From Prosthecobacter sp. (GTDB lineage Bacteria > Verrucomicrobiota > Verrucomicrobiia > Verrucomicrobiales > Verrucomicrobiaceae): a stretch of DNA of 64,000 nt. Shown one piece after another: positions 7,634-19,269 of this stretch (position 1 is the stretch's first letter; each line of letters opens with the position of its first letter). A model generated the notes under the pieces. That model searched no databases, was not told the DNA's origin, and was given only the letters and a program-made list of their open reading frames with translations. The stretch spans positions 1-64,000 of the forward strand of contig JAIPJY010000025.1 of NCBI GenBank assembly GCA_021733925.1, given 5' to 3'. The translations under genes were made by a program, and so were the position numbers.

Positions 7634-10078
7634 TTACTTCTTACCGCCTGCGGCTTCCTGACGGAGCTGCTCCAGACGGGAGAGCACTTTCGGCGCGGCG
7701 GGAGCGGCGGGCTTGGGTGCTTCCTTGGGCTTGTTGGCGGCGATGACGGGGGTTGCGGGCGGAGCGACCACTTTGCGCGGGGCGTCGATGCGCAGGATGG
7801 AGCCCAGTGCGATGCGATGGATCGTGGTGGCATTGGTGCCCTTCACAGGGACATCGACGCGCACAAACAGATTGGCCTGTTTGCCGATGGGGGACTTGTC
7901 ATTGGTGACCACTTTGAAGGACACTTCCTTGGTGTCCTTGGTGATCTTGGCGGACTCGATCGGGATGGTGTCTGGAACGCCGAGCACCTGCGCGGTGGCC
8001 TCGCCTTCGAATGGGAGGAGCTGATCGAGCTTGGCGACCATGAAGGTCTCCTTGCCCTGTTCCACCGCGACGAGCGGGATGGCAGGCGCATTGATGTAAG
8101 CAGGAGCGGTGACGACAGCTGTGAATGGGGAGGCATTGTAGATGCGGCCACTGCCTGCATCAGCCTCGCCCATGACGGTGAAATTCCAGGAACCGGCAGC
8201 CACATTGGCATTGGCATCAAGCTGGAAGACGCACTCGTTCTTGCCTTCGGGGATGGTCTGCTCACCGAGAGCGCTGACGCCGTTGGGCTTCCAGATCATG
8301 AGCACACGGATGGGGGCTTTGAAGCCTTCCTTGCGCTTGGAGACGACCTTGAGTTCGAGGATGCCGTTGTTCACCAGCGGCACGGCGGGCTTGACGATTT
8401 CGAGGGAGTAGGGAGCCTCTTCCACGACGGCAACGGGCAGGCGGTCTTCGATCTGGGTGTAGTAAACGACGTTGCCATTGCGAACGATGTCGAACTCCTG
8501 GCGCAGCTTGCCGCGTGACTTCGTGTTGGGATCGACGGCATTGAGAGAGATGGGCACCACCTGGTGGCCGAGGGGTGCATCTGCAGTGGCTTCAAAAAGA
8601 AGCGGCACGCTGCCGAGGTCTTTCGGGGCCATTTCGGTAAGCAGCTTCACGCCCTGTGGCATGTTTTTCACTTCGAACTTGAAGTCGCCGGCGACATTGG
8701 TGCGGGTAACGTTGACGAGGGTGGCGTAGCGCCCGCCTTTGGGAACGGCGATGAACTGGCGGTAGTTGTTGTCGTTCACCGAGTACTGAGGTGAGGCAAA
8801 GAAAACCTCGGGCTCGGCGGCGATGAGTTCGAGGCGATAGACGTAGTTGGCGCCGCCGCGTTCGAGATGATCGGCCACGCGCACGAAGTAGTCGCCGTCG
8901 GCAGGAATGGCGATCTTGAACTTGCTGTCGAGACGGCGGCGACCACCACCGTCGTCATTGCCACTGATCGAGCCGCCTTTGGCGTTGTAGATGTTGACCA
9001 CGCTGTCGAGCGGGGAGCCGAGGCTCTGGGCAAAGGCCTGAACTTCCAGGGTCATGCCTTTTTTGAGCGGCACTTTGAAGAAATCCACATCACCGGGTTT
9101 TTCGATGATGCCGTTGAGAGCAATCGGGGAACCCGGGGCGACCGTGGCCTTCGCCTGCTCGTCGTTCGGCTCGGCTTCGAGCACGTTGTCATAGCTGACG
9201 AGACGGAACGGATTGCCGGAGGGTGCGGGCTCCTGGGATTTCGAGAACAGCATGAAATCAGGATCTATTTCCGCAGGAAGCTGGACCTCTTCTTCAAAGG
9301 AGCTGTCACGCTCAATGAAGCGCACTTTGGTCTTGGTGCCGATCTTGCCACCGGCGGGATAGACGACATCAGGACGACGGAAACTGCCGACGTGCAGGCG
9401 GTAATAGGAAGTGCCGCCGCCACGGTAGGAGGATTCGCGGATCATGACGGTGTAGTCACCATCTTCTTCAGCCACATAGGAGCAGTAGCCGTCCTGGCGG
9501 TGCAGGATGGTGTCATCCGAGATCACTTTTTCGAAGCGGTTCTTGTCGATGATGGCCAGAAATGGGTCAAACACGGTGTAGCCGAGACGCAGGCCGTCCA
9601 CTTCCACGGAGAGGCGCTGGCCTTTCTTGAGGCTGACGCGGTAGTTGTCCACGTCCTCGTTTTGCACGACGCCTTCGATGGTTTGATTCAGCTGGATGAC
9701 CTGCGGTGTGTCGAAATCGCTGTTGGGCTCTTTTTCTTCCACGTTCGGGAAGATGCCGACGAAGAACTGGCGTGCATGGGACATGCCGGTCTTGGTGCGG
9801 ATGCGCATGAGGTGATTTCCCGGTGGCACATCCGGCGCGATGCCGATGGTGAGCTGCACCTTGTTGGGTTCCACCTTGTCCACGCTCTTCTGGGTGAAGC
9901 CGGGCGAGAAGAACATCAGGCTCTCAAAGTCGGTCAGCTGGGTCCCCGTGACGGTGAGTTTCACCTCCGTGCCACGCTGGCCGCCGTTTGGCACCGTGGT
10001 GGTGAAGGTGGGGTACGCGGCAAAGGCACTGGTGGCGCAGGCTGCGGTGATGAGGATCAGAAGACGAATAGTGGACAT
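7634..10078 (-). CDS. Exported PPC-domain (pre-peptidase C-terminal) protein
   Basis: This 814-residue protein has a signal peptide (about 1-20) and an N-terminal IPT-like strand region ('VPNGGQRGTEVKLTVTGTQL'). There are two PPC-type beta domains, roughly at 135-228 ('NEDVDNYRVSLKKGQRLSVE') and 335-420 ('KPGDVDFFKVPLKKGMTLEV'). The C-terminus is an Ala/Pro/Lys-rich tail. 'EPNSDFDTPQ' and 'EAEPNDEQAKAT' are the usual lead-ins to PPC domains. No protease domain is present. Such proteins are common in Planctomycetota and Verrucomicrobiota beside DUF1549/DUF1501 genes, but neither is here. The role is probably carbohydrate or surface binding. Confidence 0.85.
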   Translation of the reverse strand: MSTIRLLILITAACATSAFAAYPTFTTTVPNGGQRGTEVKLTVTGTQLTDFESLMFFSPGFTQKSVDKVEPNKVQLTIGIAPDVPPGNHLMRIRTKTGMSHARQFFVGIFPNVEEKEPNSDFDTPQVIQLNQTIEGVVQNEDVDNYRVSLKKGQRLSVEVDGLRLGYTVFDPFLAIIDKNRFEKVISDDTILHRQDGYCSYVAEEDGDYTVMIRESSYRGGGTSYYRLHVGSFRRPDVVYPAGGKIGTKTKVRFIERDSSFEEEVQLPAEIDPDFMLFSKSQEPAPSGNPFRLVSYDNVLEAEPNDEQAKATVAPGSPIALNGIIEKPGDVDFFKVPLKKGMTLEVQAFAQSLGSPLDSVVNIYNAKGGSISGNDDGGGRRRLDSKFKIAIPADGDYFVRVADHLERGGANYVYRLELIAAEPEVFFASPQYSVNDNNYRQFIAVPKGGRYATLVNVTRTNVAGDFKFEVKNMPQGVKLLTEMAPKDLGSVPLLFEATADAPLGHQVVPISLNAVDPNTKSRGKLRQEFDIVRNGNVVYYTQIEDRLPVAVVEEAPYSLEIVKPAVPLVNNGILELKVVSKRKEGFKAPIRVLMIWKPNGVSALGEQTIPEGKNECVFQLDANANVAAGSWNFTVMGEADAGSGRIYNASPFTAVVTAPAYINAPAIPLVAVEQGKETFMVAKLDQLLPFEGEATAQVLGVPDTIPIESAKITKDTKEVSFKVVTNDKSPIGKQANLFVRVDVPVKGTNATTIHRIALGSILRIDAPRKVVAPPATPVIAANKPKEAPKPAAPAAPKVLSRLEQLRQEAAGGKK

Positions 10079-10125
10079 GACAGGGGTATGGGGTCGATAG
10101 GCATACGCCCCATAAAAACGGAAAA

Positions 10126-10638
10126 TTACGAACTGCTTAAAGTTCCTGCGGACATTTGGCGCACCAGCCGCAGGCAGTAAAGTAGAGGAATGGCCCCAAA
10201 AAGGCCAAATGAACAGTCCACCAGCCGCCAGGAGAGCGGGATGCCGCGCACCTCGCCGCAGATCAGCGCCAGGGGAAAAACTGCGGCACAGGCCAGCAGG
10301 CCCACCTTCAGCACCCAGGTATTGGGCAACGGATCACGCCAGGGTCCAGCGATGAAAAATACGGCGATCATGAGGTGGCCGAATGCCAGCCAGTCTGTGC
10401 CGTAGGCGATGAAGGGAAACTGCTGCTGTGTTACTTCCAGGCCGTGCCAGACGTAGCCGAGCCAGTAGGCGAGTCCTTCGTGCTGCGCATAAGTGGCATG
10501 ATCTTCGATGCCGAGCCAGGAGGCCATGAGGCGAAGCTCATGCAGGAGGGGGAAGGCGGTGAGACCGCTGAGGACCAGGCCGGTGATGAAGAGGCCCAGA
10601 ACCCAATGGTAGCGTCGAAGCAGCGCATCCTTTTCCAT
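10126..10638 (-). CDS. Four-helix membrane protein, function unknown
   Basis: The 170-residue protein begins at the ATG at 10638 (MEKDALLRRYHW); the frame extends upstream into the FAD-oxidoreductase gene, but the shorter start sits 4 bases after that gene's stop. About four hydrophobic helices are visible (residues 10-30, 60-75, 85-105 and 115-165, the last probably two). Conserved-looking His residues (HEL, HAT, QHEG, WHGLE, GHLM) could bind haem or metal, but I do not recognise a family. The gene order suggests co-transcription with the oxidoreductase. Confidence 0.75.
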   Translation of the reverse strand: MEKDALLRRYHWVLGLFITGLVLSGLTAFPLLHELRLMASWLGIEDHATYAQHEGLAYWLGYVWHGLEVTQQQFPFIAYGTDWLAFGHLMIAVFFIAGPWRDPLPNTWVLKVGLLACAAVFPLALICGEVRGIPLSWRLVDCSFGLFGAIPLLYCLRLVRQMSAGTLSSS

Positions 10639-10642
10639 GGGA

Positions 10643-12721
<2,079 letters not shown>

Positions 12722-12799
12722 GGCTTGAGATTGGGGTTGGCTGGGCCGACGTTTCCTTCGCTGCATGAAAGGAATCGGCAAACAGAATGTTTACACGGG
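12722..12799. promoter_or_regulatory. Divergent promoter region
   Basis: These 78 bases separate the divergent starts of the FAD oxidoreductase (minus) and the DUF3604 protein (plus). They must hold both promoters. No confident -35/-10 pair or operator was picked out. Confidence 0.45.
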
Positions 12800-15403
12800 A
12801 TGTTCCGACCGACCTGTCTTGCCATCCTAGTCGCCAGTTCTGCTTTTTCCCAAAACCTGCTGCCGAAGACGCAGGTGCTTAGGCAGGAAGGCATGCAGTC
12901 AGATTTCCCCAGCATGTGTGTCGATGCGGGCGGGACACCCTATGTGGCTTACATCCAATGGGACAGCAAACAGGACAGGCTGCATGTGGCGAAGCTCAGC
13001 GATGGGGCTTTGAGCAATGTTTTGACGGTGGGGCAGCCGGGCATCATTCATCAGCCTGCGCTGGCGGCGGATGGAACGGGGGCGCTGCATGTGGTGTGGT
13101 CGCAGGTGAACGACAAGGATTTGATGGAGCTTCGTTCGGCGATCATTCGTGATGGCAAGGTCCAGGGGGAGATCACGACGCTGGCGAGTTCGCCAAACGG
13201 CGGCAATGCCTTTGCGAAGGCGACAGCGGATGGCTCCGGCCATGTGTGGGTGGTGTGGCAGAGCATGCGCGGCACACTGGCTGACATTTTCTGCCGCGTC
13301 TATGATTCGAAGAAAGGCGCGTGGTCGCAGGAGGTGCAGGTCACGAAGGATCCGGGCGGCGACTGGGAGCCTTGCGTGGCATTTGATGGCAAAGGCGGGG
13401 CGTGGGTCTGCTATGACTCCTCACGCGGCAATGAATTTAACCTTTATGCCACGCATGTGGATGCTGAACACAAGGTGGGTGAAACGAAGAAGCTCATCGC
13501 CACGAGCCGCTACGAAGGCCGGGTGAACGCTGCCACGGCACCCGACGGCAAGGGCATCTGGCTGGCCTGCGAACGTGGTAACGAGCAGTGGGGTCTCGAC
13601 ATGCGTGCGCACGGCGGTCAGGTAGGGCTGAACGGGCGCAGAGATTTGGTGATCGCCTACTGGGATCTTGCGAGCGGCAAGGTGGAAGAGCTGCCTGGAC
13701 CCGATGAGCTTCTGGCTGCACTGCCTGCCCCTAAAACTCCTGCCGGGGCCAATGCGCCACGGGCGAACAATCCGAAGGCCAAGGCCAAAGCGGAGCAACG
13801 CGCCAAGGCGCAGGCGGCGCAGCTCAAGGCGAAGGGCAAGCCTGCGCCGAATGAGATCGGCGCGGTGAACCTGCCGCACCTCATGCTGGATGCTGCTGGC
13901 CGTCCGTGGCTCACGGTGCGCTACTTCAAAAATTTCTGCTGGCAGATCGCGCTGACGAGATATGACGCAGCGACGAAGCAGTGGGCGCAGCCGTCTTTGA
14001 TCCCGGAGAGTGTTTACACGCAGGACCGCCAGACGACGCATGCGCTGGGCAAGGACGGCAGCCTGTGGATGGCGTGGTCGAGCGATCTGCGCACCTCGAA
14101 GCTGCAGCTGACCACGGGGGTGCATCTGGGCAAAATCGCCACGGATGCCGAGGTGACGATGGTGAAGGCACCGGAGGTGAAGGCGCGTGAGCCTTTTGCC
14201 GCTTACATCAATGCCACCACGCCTGAGCGTGACCTCAGCGAGCACCACACCTGGACGCACAAGGGCGTGACGTACAAGCTCTACTGGGGCGATTACCATC
14301 GGCACACGGACATCTCGAACTGCGTCACCGCGAATGACGGCTGTGTGCTGGAGCAGTACCGCTATGCCTGGGACATGGGCAAGCTGGACACTCTGGGGCT
14401 CAGCGACCACACGGACATCGCGAAAATCTACCATCCCTACGAGTGGTGGCTGAACCAGAAGATGACGGAGGTCTTTTACGCGCCCGACTTTTTCATGAGC
14501 ATGTACGCCTACGAGCGCGAGCAGAAGTGGCCCTATGGGCATCGCAATGTGATCTTCGCGCAGCGTGGCGGACCGATCGTGTACATCCAGCGCAAGAACT
14601 ACCTGGCATCTCCCTGGCAGAAGGAGTTTCCGGTGAAAACCGAGGGCGCGCCCGAGCTGCACCCCAGCGAACTGTGGGACGTGCTGGTGCGTTATGGCAA
14701 ACCGGTGACCGCGATCAGCCACACGGGTGCCACAAGCATGGGCACGGACTGGGATCAGATGCCGCCGATGGATCACCGTATCGAAAATGTGGTGGAGCTT
14801 TATCAAGGGGCACGGGTCAGCTATGAGGGCCTGAACGTGCCGCAGCCCACGGTCGGCATGCGTGAAGGACAGCCCTACAACCATGCCTCCACCGTGGTTG
14901 GGACGCCGGTCGTCGGTCAGCCGATCCGCAGCTTCACGGAAAAGAACAATGGCGTGTATCAGCATGCGCTGGAGCTCGGCCACAAGCTCGGGGTGTGGGC
15001 GGACAGCGACCATATTTCCACGCACACCAGCTACGGCGGCGTGTATGTGAAGGACTTCACGCGTGAAGGCATCATTGAGGCCATCAACGCCCGGCGGACC
15101 ATCGCCGCGACGGACAAGATTTTCGTGGAGTTCTCCTGCAACGACCACCTGCTGGGGACGGAGATCGCGCTCAGCGGCAAGCCCGTGCTGAAGTTCAGCG
15201 TGGACGGCACGGCCGAGATCACGCGGGTCACGCTGGTGCGCAATGAACAGAACTACCAGCAGTGGGAGCCGAAGGCGAAAAGCTTTGAGCAAACCTTCAC
15301 GGATGAAGCACCGCTGGCCGGAGAGAACCGCTACTACCTGCGCGTCGAGCAGAACGACGGCAACATGGCGTGGTCATCCCCGGTGTGGGTGCAGGTGAAG
15401 TAA
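12800..15403 (+). CDS. Exported DUF3604 (PHP-like) protein with N-terminal propeller
   Basis: The ATG at 12800 gives 867 residues and a signal peptide (MFRPTCLAILVASSAFSQ). Residues about 30-300 carry repeated 'D..G.PYVAY', 'G.GHVWVVW' and 'GKGGAWVCYDSSRG' patterns of a sialidase-like propeller. An Ala/Lys/Pro-rich linker lies near 309-354. From about 495, 'YWGDYHRHTDISNC', 'LGLSDHTDI', 'AISHTGATS' and 'WADSDHISTHTSYGG' are the metal-binding His/Asp clusters of DUF3604, which is related to PHP phosphoesterases. The substrate is not known. It is divergent from the FAD oxidoreductase. Confidence 0.85.
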   Translation: MFRPTCLAILVASSAFSQNLLPKTQVLRQEGMQSDFPSMCVDAGGTPYVAYIQWDSKQDRLHVAKLSDGALSNVLTVGQPGIIHQPALAADGTGALHVVWSQVNDKDLMELRSAIIRDGKVQGEITTLASSPNGGNAFAKATADGSGHVWVVWQSMRGTLADIFCRVYDSKKGAWSQEVQVTKDPGGDWEPCVAFDGKGGAWVCYDSSRGNEFNLYATHVDAEHKVGETKKLIATSRYEGRVNAATAPDGKGIWLACERGNEQWGLDMRAHGGQVGLNGRRDLVIAYWDLASGKVEELPGPDELLAALPAPKTPAGANAPRANNPKAKAKAEQRAKAQAAQLKAKGKPAPNEIGAVNLPHLMLDAAGRPWLTVRYFKNFCWQIALTRYDAATKQWAQPSLIPESVYTQDRQTTHALGKDGSLWMAWSSDLRTSKLQLTTGVHLGKIATDAEVTMVKAPEVKAREPFAAYINATTPERDLSEHHTWTHKGVTYKLYWGDYHRHTDISNCVTANDGCVLEQYRYAWDMGKLDTLGLSDHTDIAKIYHPYEWWLNQKMTEVFYAPDFFMSMYAYEREQKWPYGHRNVIFAQRGGPIVYIQRKNYLASPWQKEFPVKTEGAPELHPSELWDVLVRYGKPVTAISHTGATSMGTDWDQMPPMDHRIENVVELYQGARVSYEGLNVPQPTVGMREGQPYNHASTVVGTPVVGQPIRSFTEKNNGVYQHALELGHKLGVWADSDHISTHTSYGGVYVKDFTREGIIEAINARRTIAATDKIFVEFSCNDHLLGTEIALSGKPVLKFSVDGTAEITRVTLVRNEQNYQQWEPKAKSFEQTFTDEAPLAGENRYYLRVEQNDGNMAWSSPVWVQVK

Positions 15404-15739
15404 TTCTACTTTGGTAAGTATGGGGGCTGGCGGTGCGTTGTGAACGCGGCGAAGCTTTTTGCAAACGCTGCTGGTGGACGTGGTGTGTGACGAAGGCGCT
15501 GGGTTTGCTTTCCGGTGATTGACGTCCGGTACCAGGGTAGCCTCGCTGAGGCTCGGCAACCCTTTGCTATGATGCGCAGTCCCGTTGGGACTGGGGTCAA
15601 GCGAAATGGGATGACGAAAGACCACGGCAACCTGCCAGGAACTTTCCACGGCGTAAGATGTGATGCTGCAGGTAAGACAACCCGATGGATTTATGCCCTC
15701 TGATAACTTACCCAAGTAGAAGTAAGGCTGCCAGAAGCA
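15404..15739. repeat. Intergenic region with two stacked palindromes, no gene
   Basis: Between convergent genes lie a stem around 15533-15564 (CAGGGTAGCC...GGCTCGGCAACCC) and a perfect 7-bp stem at 15577-15593 (CAGTCCC-GTT-GGGACTG). They look like a dispersed intergenic repeat rather than a simple terminator, and could terminate both flanking genes. No frame here has coding character. Confidence 0.5.
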
Positions 15740-17143
15740 CTACCAGCCGCCGCCGAGTGCCTTGAGCATCGCCACGCTGGCCATGAGGCGCTGGCCTTCA
15801 ATTTGAGCGGAGAGGAGCTTGGCGTTGAGCACGGTGCGGTTGGCATCCACAACTTCAAAGTAGCTGGCGAGACCTTTCTGGTAGCGCAGTTCGGCCAGGC
15901 GCTGGGTCTCCTGCGCGGAGGCGATGGCGGCATCCAGTGCCCGCCCCTGTTTGGCATAGGCTCTGGCATCCAGCAGGCTGTCCTCGACTTCCTGCAGGGC
16001 GACCAGAATGCTCTGGCGGTAGTTGGCCAATGTCTCATCGTAATTCGCCTTGCTCGCCCTCAAATTAGCCCGGAGCTTGCCGCCCTGAAAAATCGGCAGC
16101 GTCATGCTGGGTCCGATGGACAGGATGCGGCTGCGCTGATCATAGAAATTCTCGGCACCGATGCTTTCCAGACCGCCGCTGCCGACGATGCTGAACGCCG
16201 GGTAGAAGGAGGCCTTTGAAACCCCCACCTTGGCATTTGCCTCGCGCATCTTCTGCTCCGCCGCGCGGATGTCCGGACGGCGCTGCAGCAGCGAGGAAGG
16301 CAGTCCTCCCGGCACTTTCGGCGGCCGTGGCTGGCTGGTCACCTTGCTGATATGGAAATCGGAAGGGATCTCGCCACAGATGACCGCGAGAGCGTTTTCA
16401 GCATTGCCACGCTGGCGTTCCAGTGCGGCGAGGTCGTTACGGGCAAGTTCAAGCTCCGTCCGGGCCCGTGCGACGTCCATTTCGTTCGCGAGCCCGCCTT
16501 TGAAGCGTGATTCCTGAAGCTTCAACGCTTCTTCGCGCCAGGTCTGCGTGCCAACCACGACCTGCATCTGCCGATCCAGTGAATGAGTCAGGAAGTAGAG
16601 CCGCGCCACTTCTGCGGCGAGGGTCAGACGTCTGGCAGAGAGGGTCTCCATGGCAGCGAACTGGGAGGCCTTGGAGCTTTCCACACCGCGACGCACACGT
16701 CCCCAGAGGTCAAATTCCCAGCCCAGTTCGAGCAGGTTTTGAAAACGGCGGCGTTGCGTCTTGGGCAAGGCGACACCGGGGGGCAGGTTGGCACCGAAGG
16801 AGCTTTGCGAGAGGCGCTCATAATTCATCCCATTTTTCATGTTGAGCTGGGGGAACCAGTCCGCCTGCTGAGTGCCGACGAGCGCACGTGCGGTTTCGAC
16901 GCGTGCCAGGGCGCCGCGCAGCTCCTGATTGTTTTCCAGCGCGCGCGCTTCCAGCCGGTTCAATTCATCAGAGCCAAACAGCTTCCACCATTCACCGGGC
17001 ACGGGAATGTCCGCCGTGCTCGCATTGCCGCCATTCTTCCACTTGGAGGGCATCAGCACCTCCGGCAGTTTGAAGTTGGGCCCGACGCTGCAGGAAGCAC
17101 ACGTCAATGTGGTCGTGAGGCAAAGGATTTTAAAATTGTTCAT
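15740..17143 (-). CDS. TolC/OprM-type outer-membrane efflux lipoprotein
   Basis: This 467-residue protein has an N-terminal lipoprotein-like signal (ASC with Cys18) followed by 'VGPNFKLPEV', the classic start of NodT/OprM-family outer-membrane factors. Two outer-membrane-efflux repeats follow, with 'LEARALENNQELRGALARVE' near 75-95 and 'RRPDIRAAEQKMREANAKVG' near 290. It should form a trimeric outer-membrane channel with an inner-membrane pump. No RND pump or membrane-fusion gene lies beside it, so the partner would be elsewhere. The lipobox is imperfect at -3 (Cys). Confidence 0.93.
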   Translation of the reverse strand: MNNFKILCLTTTLTCASCSVGPNFKLPEVLMPSKWKNGGNASTADIPVPGEWWKLFGSDELNRLEARALENNQELRGALARVETARALVGTQQADWFPQLNMKNGMNYERLSQSSFGANLPPGVALPKTQRRRFQNLLELGWEFDLWGRVRRGVESSKASQFAAMETLSARRLTLAAEVARLYFLTHSLDRQMQVVVGTQTWREEALKLQESRFKGGLANEMDVARARTELELARNDLAALERQRGNAENALAVICGEIPSDFHISKVTSQPRPPKVPGGLPSSLLQRRPDIRAAEQKMREANAKVGVSKASFYPAFSIVGSGGLESIGAENFYDQRSRILSIGPSMTLPIFQGGKLRANLRASKANYDETLANYRQSILVALQEVEDSLLDARAYAKQGRALDAAIASAQETQRLAELRYQKGLASYFEVVDANRTVLNAKLLSAQIEGQRLMASVAMLKALGGGW

Positions 17144-17206
17144 GTGCGCGCATTCATGGGGTGAAACGTTCTGAGTGCAACCAGCAAGACAAAGGTTCGT
17201 CCGGGG

Positions 17207-17509
17207 CTATTTAGGCAGACAGCCTGCCACTTTCTGCCGCCAGCTGGCGAGGACATCGCCTGCGACCTCATGCGCCTCTTCAGCGCTGACATGCTCAGTG
17301 ACCGTGTGATCGGCGGGCAGCCAGGAGGGTGTGGAGAGTTCACCGATGTGATCGTGCTTTTCCGCACGCAGGAAGGCGCGCAGTTGCACCGAGAGCTGGT
17401 CTTTGCTGCGGTCATGGGTGGCGAGCGCCTCAATGCAGACTTCAAAGGGAACCCCCTCCACATCGAGGATGCTGATGACTTGCGTGGTATCTAGCAGTGA
17501 GTGAATCAT
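17207..17509 (-). CDS. Hypothetical protein, divergent from the sulfatase
   Basis: The 100-residue protein starts at the ATG at 17509 (MIHSLLDTTQVISIL). The frame stays open upstream to a TTG at 17602 that would add 31 basic residues and abut the sulfatase start. No signal peptide or membrane segment is seen. The composition is ordinary and reads as coding ('VEGVPFEVCIEALATHD'), with an acidic/His-rich C-terminal half and a final 'SWRQKVAGCLPK'. No family is recognised. Confidence 0.6.
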   Translation of the reverse strand: MIHSLLDTTQVISILDVEGVPFEVCIEALATHDRSKDQLSVQLRAFLRAEKHDHIGELSTPSWLPADHTVTEHVSAEEAHEVAGDVLASWRQKVAGCLPK

Positions 17510-17604
17510 GTTCCGTAGGGTCGGGAGCAATGCCGGGGTGTCGTTGCCTTGTTTACGCTCAATTTTGCGAAGGTTACGCACCAAGCGCTCGTTATGACGC
17601 AACC

Positions 17605-19251
17605 ATGCGTTTTCTTCTTTGCTGCCTTGCCCTGACCACCTTTGCCGCTGCTGCTGACAAGCCGCTGAACATCCTCTTCCTCTTTGCGGACGACTGGGGG
17701 CGGTATGCGAGCGTCTATGCGGAGCATGAGAAGTTCCCCTCCCCCAACCAGGTGGTCAAAACGCCGAACATCGACCGTATCGCCCGCGAGGGGGCGCTGT
17801 TTCGCCGGGCGTATGTGAACGCCCCGAGCTGCACGCCCTGCCGCAGCTCGCTGCTGTCCGGCCGCTACTTCTTCAACTGCGGCCGCGCGGCCATCCTCAA
17901 CGGTGCGGTGTGGGACCCGGCGATCCCGAGCTACCCGCTGCTGCTCAAGGACCAGGGCTACCACCTTGGCAAGTCCTACAAGGTCTGGGGACCGGGCGAG
18001 CCGTCGGACGCGCCGTATGGTGGCCAGCAGTTTGCGTATCAGAAGTCGGGCGGGCGCTGCAATCAGTTCTCCCAAAACGTGGACAAGCTCATGAAGGAAG
18101 GTGTCGCGGTGGAGGCGGCCAAGCAGCAGATCTACGACGAGGTGCGGGGCAATTTTGACAGCTTCCTGGCGGCGCGGCCCAAAGGTGCGCCATTTGTGTT
18201 CTGGCATGGGCCGACCAACGTGCACCGCAAGTGGGTCAAAGGCAGCGGGCAGGCGCAGTGGGGCATCAATCCGGACGACTTGAAGGGCAAGCTGCCGAAG
18301 CATCTGCCTGATGTGCCGGAATTTCGCGAGGATTTTGGCAGCTACCTGGGTGAGATCCAGGCCTTTGACGCGCAGGTGGGGGTGATCATCAAGCGGCTGG
18401 AAGAGGCGGGTGAGTACGACAACACGGTGATCGTGATCAGTGGCGACCATGGCGCGCCCGGATTCCCCGGTGGCAAGTGCAACCTCTATGACTTTGGCGT
18501 GAATGTGGCGCTGGCGATCCGCTGGCCGGGTCAGCCAGGGGGACGGTATATAGACGACTTTGTGAACCTCATGGATCTCGCGCCAACTTTTATGGAGATC
18601 GGTGGGGCGACGATTCCTGACGGGGTGAATGGCAAAAGTCTGGTGAGTTTGATGAAGTCTGGCAAGTCCGGGCAGATTGAGAAGGAGCGCGACTATGTGA
18701 TCACCGGGCGTGAGCGGCATGTGAGCATCGCCCGTGAGGGGAATCTGCCCTACCCGCAGCGTGCCCTGCGCAAGGATGGCTTTCTCTACATCCACAACTT
18801 CAAGCCCGACCGCATGCCCATGGGCGACTACAAGACGCTGACCGACAGCTTCACGCCTTCGCAGGATGATTTGGAGAACGAAACGTATGTGGCGTTTCCA
18901 GATATGGATGCTTCTCCTGCCAAGGCTTGGCTGGTTCAGCATCGTGGCGACTCACAGTATAAGTGGTACTTTGATTATGCCTTTGCGAAACGCCCGGAGG
19001 AAGAGCTGTATGACCTCAGCAAAGATCCTGACTCCACGATCAACGTGGCGAAGGAGGCTGCTTATGCGGACGTGAGAGCGAAGATGGCGGCGGAGTTGCA
19101 GGAGAAGCTGAAGGCGGTGGGTGATCCACGCGTGACGATGGATCCGGTGCCGTTTGAGGGGCCGCCTTACACGTTGGATACTAAGACGGACAAACCGGGC
19201 AAGGGGAAGAAGGGTAAGGGTAAGGGTAAGGGGAAGGCGAAGGCGGAGTGA
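17605..19251 (+). CDS. Exported type I sulfatase
   Basis: The ATG at 17605 gives 548 residues with a signal peptide (ends about residue 17, FAAAADK). 'ILFLFADDWGRY' supplies the metal-binding Asp pair. The formylglycine motif is C76-T-P-C-R, a CxPxR form with Cys in place of the usual Ser at the fourth position. 'VIVISGDHGAPGFPGGK' is the second metal site. It would cleave sulfate esters from a polysaccharide in the periplasm or outside the cell; the maturation enzyme is not in this window. The C-terminus has a Lys/Gly-rich tail of about 25 residues. Repeats start directly after its stop. Confidence 0.93.
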   Translation: MRFLLCCLALTTFAAAADKPLNILFLFADDWGRYASVYAEHEKFPSPNQVVKTPNIDRIAREGALFRRAYVNAPSCTPCRSSLLSGRYFFNCGRAAILNGAVWDPAIPSYPLLLKDQGYHLGKSYKVWGPGEPSDAPYGGQQFAYQKSGGRCNQFSQNVDKLMKEGVAVEAAKQQIYDEVRGNFDSFLAARPKGAPFVFWHGPTNVHRKWVKGSGQAQWGINPDDLKGKLPKHLPDVPEFREDFGSYLGEIQAFDAQVGVIIKRLEEAGEYDNTVIVISGDHGAPGFPGGKCNLYDFGVNVALAIRWPGQPGGRYIDDFVNLMDLAPTFMEIGGATIPDGVNGKSLVSLMKSGKSGQIEKERDYVITGRERHVSIAREGNLPYPQRALRKDGFLYIHNFKPDRMPMGDYKTLTDSFTPSQDDLENETYVAFPDMDASPAKAWLVQHRGDSQYKWYFDYAFAKRPEEELYDLSKDPDSTINVAKEAAYADVRAKMAAELQEKLKAVGDPRVTMDPVPFEGPPYTLDTKTDKPGKGKKGKGKGKGKAKAE

Positions 19252-19269
19252 GTGAGTGGGCAGTCGCTC

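Noticed and set aside
13421-15292. A 623-residue minus-strand frame opposite the DUF3604 gene
   Set aside because: The opposite frame has metal-binding motifs of a known family; this one has no recognisable motif and Arg/His-rich composition.
17506-18942. A 478-residue minus-strand frame opposite the sulfatase
   Set aside because: The sulfatase has an intact CxPxR motif and metal sites; the antisense frame has none and looks like a shadow.
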